A stretch of 64,000 nucleotides of DNA, taken from positions 248,001 to 312,000 of the forward strand of contig BAAHQB010000156.1 of assembly GCA_054601695.1 (NCBI GenBank), read 5' to 3'. Below are positions 1 to 64,000 of the stretch, piece after piece. Position numbers and translations under genes: made by a program. How positions within the stretch are numbered: position 1 is the stretch's first letter; each line of letters opens with the position of its first letter. Under the pieces are notes generated by a model. The model saw nothing but the letters and a program-made list of their open reading frames with translations, had not been told where the DNA came from and ran no database searches. The DNA is from Amorphochlora amoebiformis. Taxonomy: Eukaryota > Cercozoa > Chlorarachniophyceae.

Positions 1-5808
<5,808 letters not shown>

Positions 5809-5916
5809 TTCTAGTAGTTTTATTTTTTCGCAGTTGGTCAGCTAAGTTCAACTTAGGATAATAATAATCACGTATAAGGTATTCAAGTTAAGTTGCGTAA
5901 CAGTCACGTATATCTA

Positions 5917-5972
<56 letters not shown>

Positions 5973-5985
5973 ATATATATACTAG

Positions 5986-6020
<35 letters not shown>

Positions 6021-6316
6021 TACGGTATTCAAGGTGTCTAGGTATACTGTAATTAGATCTACTAGATCTAGGGTTTAACATCAGATATAAATCACGACTC
6101 TGGCGACCAATTTATCCCAAATTGGGTTGATTGTCTCTCCAGTTAAAGTTTTTTGAGATTTTGGGAGTTTGAAGTGGGTGTAATTAAGAGAAAGAGAGGG
6201 GAGGGGGAGGGTATATGGGGACTCAGTCTCCCCTGACCAACTCATATATCTTTGCATGATCCGTAGGATTTTTTCCGATATTGTGAAAGTATCACCTAGT
6301 TCTAGATCATCTATAG

Positions 6317-6368
<52 letters not shown>

Positions 6369-6499
6369 CATCATCTAGCATCATGATATCGCGCGAAATA
6401 TTAAAAACTTCTACTGTTGTTGTAAATATACATGTAAGTATATTGTATGTATGCTTATATTTCATACTTGTTTATACAGTTACAAAGGTATATAGATAT

Positions 6500-6598
<99 letters not shown>

Positions 6599-6986
6599 CA
6601 TATATATGTATACATGTACATACATATACTATATGTATGCTTCGGAAGCAAGTTGTATCACGCAAGCAACTTTCAAAGATATACATATACACACTGCACA
6701 ACCCAAACATACTAAAAAATGCCGAAAACCAACCGAAATGATACTTTCCCCCAAAAAAATAACGCGCTCGATTTTTCTCCACTTTTCGGTACCAAGTTGT
6801 CTCACGCAAACTAAATTCAACGATATACATATTCACTGTCCAACACCTGGGATTCATCCAGTTCAGATATCTAATGCTAAATATGTCACATAGACAAGTA
6901 TGATATGTGAGTTCCGTTGGGTTCCGCATGTGTCACTCTGCTTTGTCACGTTGGCTCTTGGGGACGGAAACGCCCTGAAAAGAACC
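5809..6986. other. Intergenic/5' region between the GT61-like and DPY-30 genes
   Basis: Contains several (TA)n runs, a CTAG-rich stretch (about 5800-6380) and a non-repetitive island at 6085-6315 with open frames on the - strand but no clear splice partners. Positions 6641-6705 and 6783-6850 are two diverged copies of a roughly 65-bp unit (AAGTTGT.TCACGCAA...GATATACATAT.CACTG). Probably the upstream region of the DPY-30 gene. Confidence 0.5.
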
Positions 6987-7584
6987 ATGGCCGCGTGCTT
7001 CAAGAAGATGGCTGGGATCGATGGGCTGGCGGAAGAGCTTGCGAAGGCGCTGAAAGCTGTCTCTGTAGATACCAAAATGGATTCGAAGGCAAAGAAGACG
7101 GTAGATGTGCTGGATGTGTGTTGGTGCGCGGGTTTTTTTGAAAGTGTTTCTGAATGTTTCTTGGAGCGGGTTTAGGTTTCAACAGGGATACGCGTTTGCC
7201 GAGATTCGCTTGTAAATGGATATGAGCTTGGAGTTTTTAAATTTTAAAGAGCTGGGTGGTATTCGGGTGTCTGTATTTGGCTTTTGGGCTGTTGGAGTAG
7301 GTCGGGATGTGAATATGCCTGTGCAAGTATATGCTTCCTTATGTACGTACATATTTAAGTTTGCGTAAGAGTGTAAGCCTGGGTGTGAACGAGACTGTTG
7401 AGTTGATTTATAAGACTATACATAACTCAGTGTGAATGTGCTGTGTATGAATTGCGATGTCAACATATGTACGTTTGTCGAATGTGTATGAACGCATGAA
7501 ATGTGGATGTGCGATGCACATTCTAAGGAGAAATATACGATGTGAGTGTGTATTACGATGTGTTTGTAAATGTATATGTACTAA

Positions 7585-7663
<79 letters not shown>

Positions 7664-8040
7664 TATACCTGTACATATACGTATATAAACATATATAAAC
7701 ATGTGGATATATGGATGTAAACATCCTAAATATACATCAGATCCTCAGCCTAACCCCCCTCCTCCTCGACGCGCTCTCAGCCCTCTTACGCGTAGAAATG
7801 CCCACAAGAACCGGAAAGAAGACACAAATAGACAAGATTTTCCCAAAATCAGACCGACCATTAGAGTTTCTAGCATCGCATCTTATGAGACATAATCCCA
7901 AGGAAAGCAAGATAGCGTTCAGGTAAGGGTTAGGGTTATGGTTCGTGTTGGGACTAGTGGTGTAATGTTTTTAGGTTTTCATTGTATGTTGTGTATTAGA
8001 TATGAAAGTATGCATGCATGCTCATGCATATTTAATTCAC

Positions 8041-8111
<71 letters not shown>

Positions 8112-8215
8112 CATATTTATATATTATATTATATATGCTAGATACAATATAAAATATCATATATACTCTAGTTACTACTAGATATACATTACATATCTTG
8201 TACATGTATCATAGA

Positions 8216-8260
<45 letters not shown>

Positions 8261-8454
8261 TAAATATTAATATATATATATATATACATATGTAATCTAG
8301 ACTTAGAATATTTTAATCGAACATTTACAGACCAAAGGACCCCCAGTTAAAAGTGTACATTGAGGCTGTAAAAAAGGCTATCGAATCCATGAGCATGGCA
8401 CCAGCTAGTACAAGTACCGTGAGCAGTGAGTCAGTGACTGATACACATTTATAA
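6987..8454 (+). CDS. DPY-30-motif protein, 144 aa, 3 exons
   Basis: Exons 6987-7115, 7741-7922 and 8331-8454 (stop TAA). The start ATG has a good context (AACCATGG). Residues about 44-92 read [16 protein letters not shown] ... [15 protein letters not shown], the DPY-30 (PF05186) helix-turn-helix pattern in which a helix with PxLLxALxxL is followed by (N/R)PxxFLAxxLxxxNP. DPY-30 motifs make four-helix dimers that dock amphipathic helices; known roles are COMPASS/SET1 histone methyltransferase assembly and cilia/radial-spoke proteins. The loop between the two helices is longer than in DPY30. N-terminus is lysine/alanine rich; C-terminus serine/threonine rich. Donor of intron 2 is CAG|GTAAGGGTTAGGG, a splice site running straight into telomeric repeat. 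Intron 1 carries (TA)n. Which DPY-30 subfamily it belongs to is unknown. Confidence 0.68.
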
Positions 8455-9281
8455 TTTATATTGTAAACGGTATAAATTATTGACAATTGCTCAGTGTAAA
8501 CAAATTTAATAACCATCGCATGTCACCATGTACTAGATGTAGTCTAGTGAGTAGCATCTCAGAGTCTGGATAGAGTACTTAAATATCTAGAATATATATA
8601 TATATATCCGCCAGACTCTAATGACCGACGTACTGGTGTGAACACTGGAACCTCCTTACTAACACTACCTAGGCTACGACCATGTTGCAGTTATCGATTT
8701 TCAAGCTTTACACGTAAGCAAATAAAGTTGGGAAGACTTAGTCCTAGGAGACTGGAGTCTTTTTTTTATTTTCAAGCTCTCAACTAGCTCAACGACAGGA
8801 TCGGCTGTTACTAACGTTAAGTGCCAAACAGATCAAGGATACTGGAGATACGTACGTATACGTTAGACTCTAAACAGAGTTAGCCTACTTCTAGTACTTG
8901 ACTCATTTATAATATGATTCTACTAGGTTCTAGTGTAAATATAAAGTACATATTTCAAAATATGTATACACATCGCCCGTATTGCATGATCTGATTAAAT
9001 CAGATTATCTGTAGAATAATGATACGATTCGAATAAACTGAACAGGCTCGTCAGTGATGATAAATCAAAATTCATGAGTTCTTTTGCACACAAACTAGAC
9101 AAATGCGTGAGAGCCCGAGACAATCATTAAAAACTACATGTCTAGAGATGCCGTCTTTGTCTCGTGACCCTCCAATTACGATATCATATGGCCTGTGAAG
9201 CTGTAAGTCAAATCCGGAATCCTCTCATGCCGTTTACGGCCGGTGAACGAACGTACAAAATTTGAACCGTACACACATATT

Positions 9282-9324
<43 letters not shown>

Positions 9325-9460
9325 CTATATTGCAACTTATCCAATATTAATCTATTCCTAAAACGAAAAAATAAATATTCACTTGAAATTTTTTTGTGAG
9401 ACTCTCCACCTTTTAAACTCCTTAACATATGTATATAAATATATATGTATATATATATAC

Positions 9461-9504
<44 letters not shown>

Positions 9505-9534
9505 GGTCTCGAGTGGTTCCCAGTAGAAGTGCCG
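8455..9534. other. Convergent intergenic region, CTAG-rich, no gene seen
   Basis: Lies between the stop codons of the DPY-30 gene (+) and the PUF gene (-). Little microsatellite at 8520-9260, but many CTAG tetranucleotides (ATCTAGA, ACTAGA, TTCTAGT). No convincing exon, tRNA or promoter. Probably overlapping 3' UTR/terminator DNA. (TA)n returns after 9280. Confidence 0.6.
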
Positions 9535-17913
<8,379 letters not shown>

Positions 17914-18082
17914 CGGATAAGGATATCAATAGTTAATAGATGCTTAATAACATATATAACATTAGATATCAATATATTTAACGTTTAATATTTTTCCTTT
18001 CGTATATATCTATATTCAATATAGCAATATATCTCATTCCCAATATCTTCCCCCTAAAAACCATCCATCCTTCCGAATACGG
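17914..18082. promoter_or_regulatory. Bidirectional promoter region, PUF (-) / AIG1-like (+)
   Basis: Only 169 bp separate the two start codons. The gap is AT-rich without long (TA)n runs and includes TATATAACATTAGATATC and a CT-rich stretch (CCCAATATCTTCCCCC). It must hold both core promoters unless there are upstream non-coding exons. Inferred from gene layout only. Confidence 0.5.
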
Positions 18083-25684
<7,602 letters not shown>

Positions 25685-26365
25685 TGTTTTAAGAAGATCG
25701 AATGTCTGACAGTTTTCGAATTTAATCCGTATCGGCTTGCGGTCGTTTTTCCGACTCATGTTCTAGCCATTTGCTACACAGACACACTATATATATCATT
25801 GCCCAGGCTGCCCCATATATATATGCAATACTATAATCTAGATTATGTGGATGACTAGAGGATGATACACCGAATTTCTAGAATTTATTGTCACCGATAC
25901 ATGTCACAGTATGCAAGTTTGACTCATTACGTATCATAAAAGGACACTGCATTCGAACGGTATATATAATCTAGATAATGTTAGATAATTACTAGAATTG
26001 GATTTATGAGCTTAGTCTAGTTATAATGTAGTTAGCACTATATCTAGATACAGCCTATTTTAATAAATCTAGTAAATCTCAATCCCTAGAACTTCAGTCC
26101 GCTTCTTACGTGATCTAGGTAATCACTAGACTCACATCAAGGAGTGGTAATCTAGAAGTAATATCGGTCCATCGGCAATCGCTCTAACCACTAGAATAAA
26201 TATAAATTACTTGCGGCGGTCTCTAGAATTAATGATATATATCCTAGATATACAGACTCTGAGACTAGTTTTACTAGAGTTACTATCGTTACTAGAGTCG
26301 GAGCCGTCACTAGAGTTACCTCTAGACCTAGGTTACTACCACTAGTACCACTAGAGTTAGCGCGC
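25685..26365. other. Convergent intergenic spacer, strongly CTAG-enriched
   Basis: Lies between the stops of the AIG1-like gene (+) and the TFIIIC gene (-). I count about 24 CTAG tetranucleotides from 25840 to 26400, often as ACTAGAGT or ATCTAGA, against about two expected by chance. No microsatellite and no exon. Probably shared 3' UTR/terminator DNA. Confidence 0.7.
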
Positions 26366-63584
<37,219 letters not shown>

Positions 63585-63591
63585 CTAATTT

Positions 63592-63641
<50 letters not shown>

Positions 63642-63655
63642 ATGTGTGCGTGTTG

Positions 63656-63698
<43 letters not shown>

Positions 63699-63717
63699 AA
63701 TAAATATATATATATAT

Positions 63718-63783
63718 AGTTCACGGTCCTTTTCTCGATCTGAAATGATCCTAATATATATATATATATATATGTGTGTGCGT

Positions 63784-63819
<36 letters not shown>

Positions 63820-63862
63820 CATGGCCCTTTTCTAGATCTGAAAGGATCCTAATTTACACACA
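63718..63862 (-). repeat. Two copies of the TFIIIC exon 1 (visible) acceptor
   Basis: On the - strand ATTAG|GATCATTTCAGATCGAGAAA (about 63720-63755) and AATTAG|GATCCTTTCAGATCTAGAAA (about 63820-63855) repeat the junction at 63584. Confidence 0.9.
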
Positions 63863-63902
63863 TATGTGTATGTATGTGTACGTGTTTATATGTGTGTATA
63901 TG

Positions 63903-63937
<35 letters not shown>

Positions 63938-63961
63938 ACGTATTTATGCACATATATATAC

Positions 63962-63995
<34 letters not shown>

Positions 63996-64000
63996 ACGTA
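63863..64000. other. Right edge: (TA)n/(TG)n intron sequence
   Basis: Only TA and TG microsatellite with GTACGTATTTATG motifs. The TFIIIC gene continues beyond the window on the - strand; no further exon is visible. Confidence 0.6.

Noticed and set aside
6081-6374. A - strand open frame containing DDLELGDTFTISEKILRIMQ
   Set aside because: Looks partly protein-like, but no acceptor/donor pair or neighbouring exons on that strand support it.

Overview
The window is nuclear DNA from an extremely intron-rich eukaryote, probably a protist or alga; I cannot place it more closely. Evidence: spliceosomal GT-AG introns with phases that join cleanly across dozens of exons, TTAGGG-type telomeric repeats in both orientations, and an LTR retrotransposon. 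Most sequence is (TA)n microsatellite, interspersed with (TTAGGG)n/(CCCTAA)n, (CT)n/(GA)n and (CA)n. Nearly all long open frames of the YIYIYI, VRVRVR, NPNPNP or SLSLSL type are repeat artefacts. The real genes are short non-repetitive islands (exons) separated by repeat-filled introns.

By joining islands whose splice sites and reading phases agree I find five genes: (1) + strand <1..5808, C-terminal part of a GT61/DUF563-like glycosyltransferase; (2) + strand 6987..8454, a 144-residue DPY-30-motif protein; (3) - strand 9535..17913, a complete 1002-residue Pumilio/PUF RNA-binding protein in 14 exons; (4) + strand 18083..25684, a complete 282-residue AIG1/ADTRP-family membrane hydrolase in 12 exons, divergent from PUF with a 169-bp gap; (5) - strand 26366..>63584, the large B-block-binding subunit of TFIIIC (GTF3C1/tau138-like), at least 58 tiny exons over more than 37 kb, 5' end outside the window. 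A Copia-type LTR retrotransposon with identical LTRs and an internally deleted body (34712..37647) sits antisense inside one TFIIIC intron; solo or decayed LTRs sit in other introns. Intergenic gaps are only 0.17-1.2 kb, so this is a compact gene order inflated by introns. Coding sequence is about 13% of the window.

The most striking signal is at the exon edges. In at least 20 introns the segment spanning an exon-intron junction (the last bases of the exon plus its 5' splice site, or the 3' splice site plus the first bases of the exon) has been tandemly copied into the intron, from one extra copy to about fifteen, usually with (TA)n between copies. Copies always lie on the intron side. The clearest array is an 88-bp unit after TFIIIC exon 51 (about 29.86-31.21 kb); PUF introns 10-12 carry donor and acceptor arrays of the same kind. 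A second signal is introns built from telomeric repeats, where the repeat itself supplies the splice site (AG|GTTAGGG, |GTAACCCTAA, CCCTAG|). Two introns appear to start with AT where (TA)n meets the exon. Exon boundaries were derived by eye from splice consensus and phase; transcript data would be decisive.
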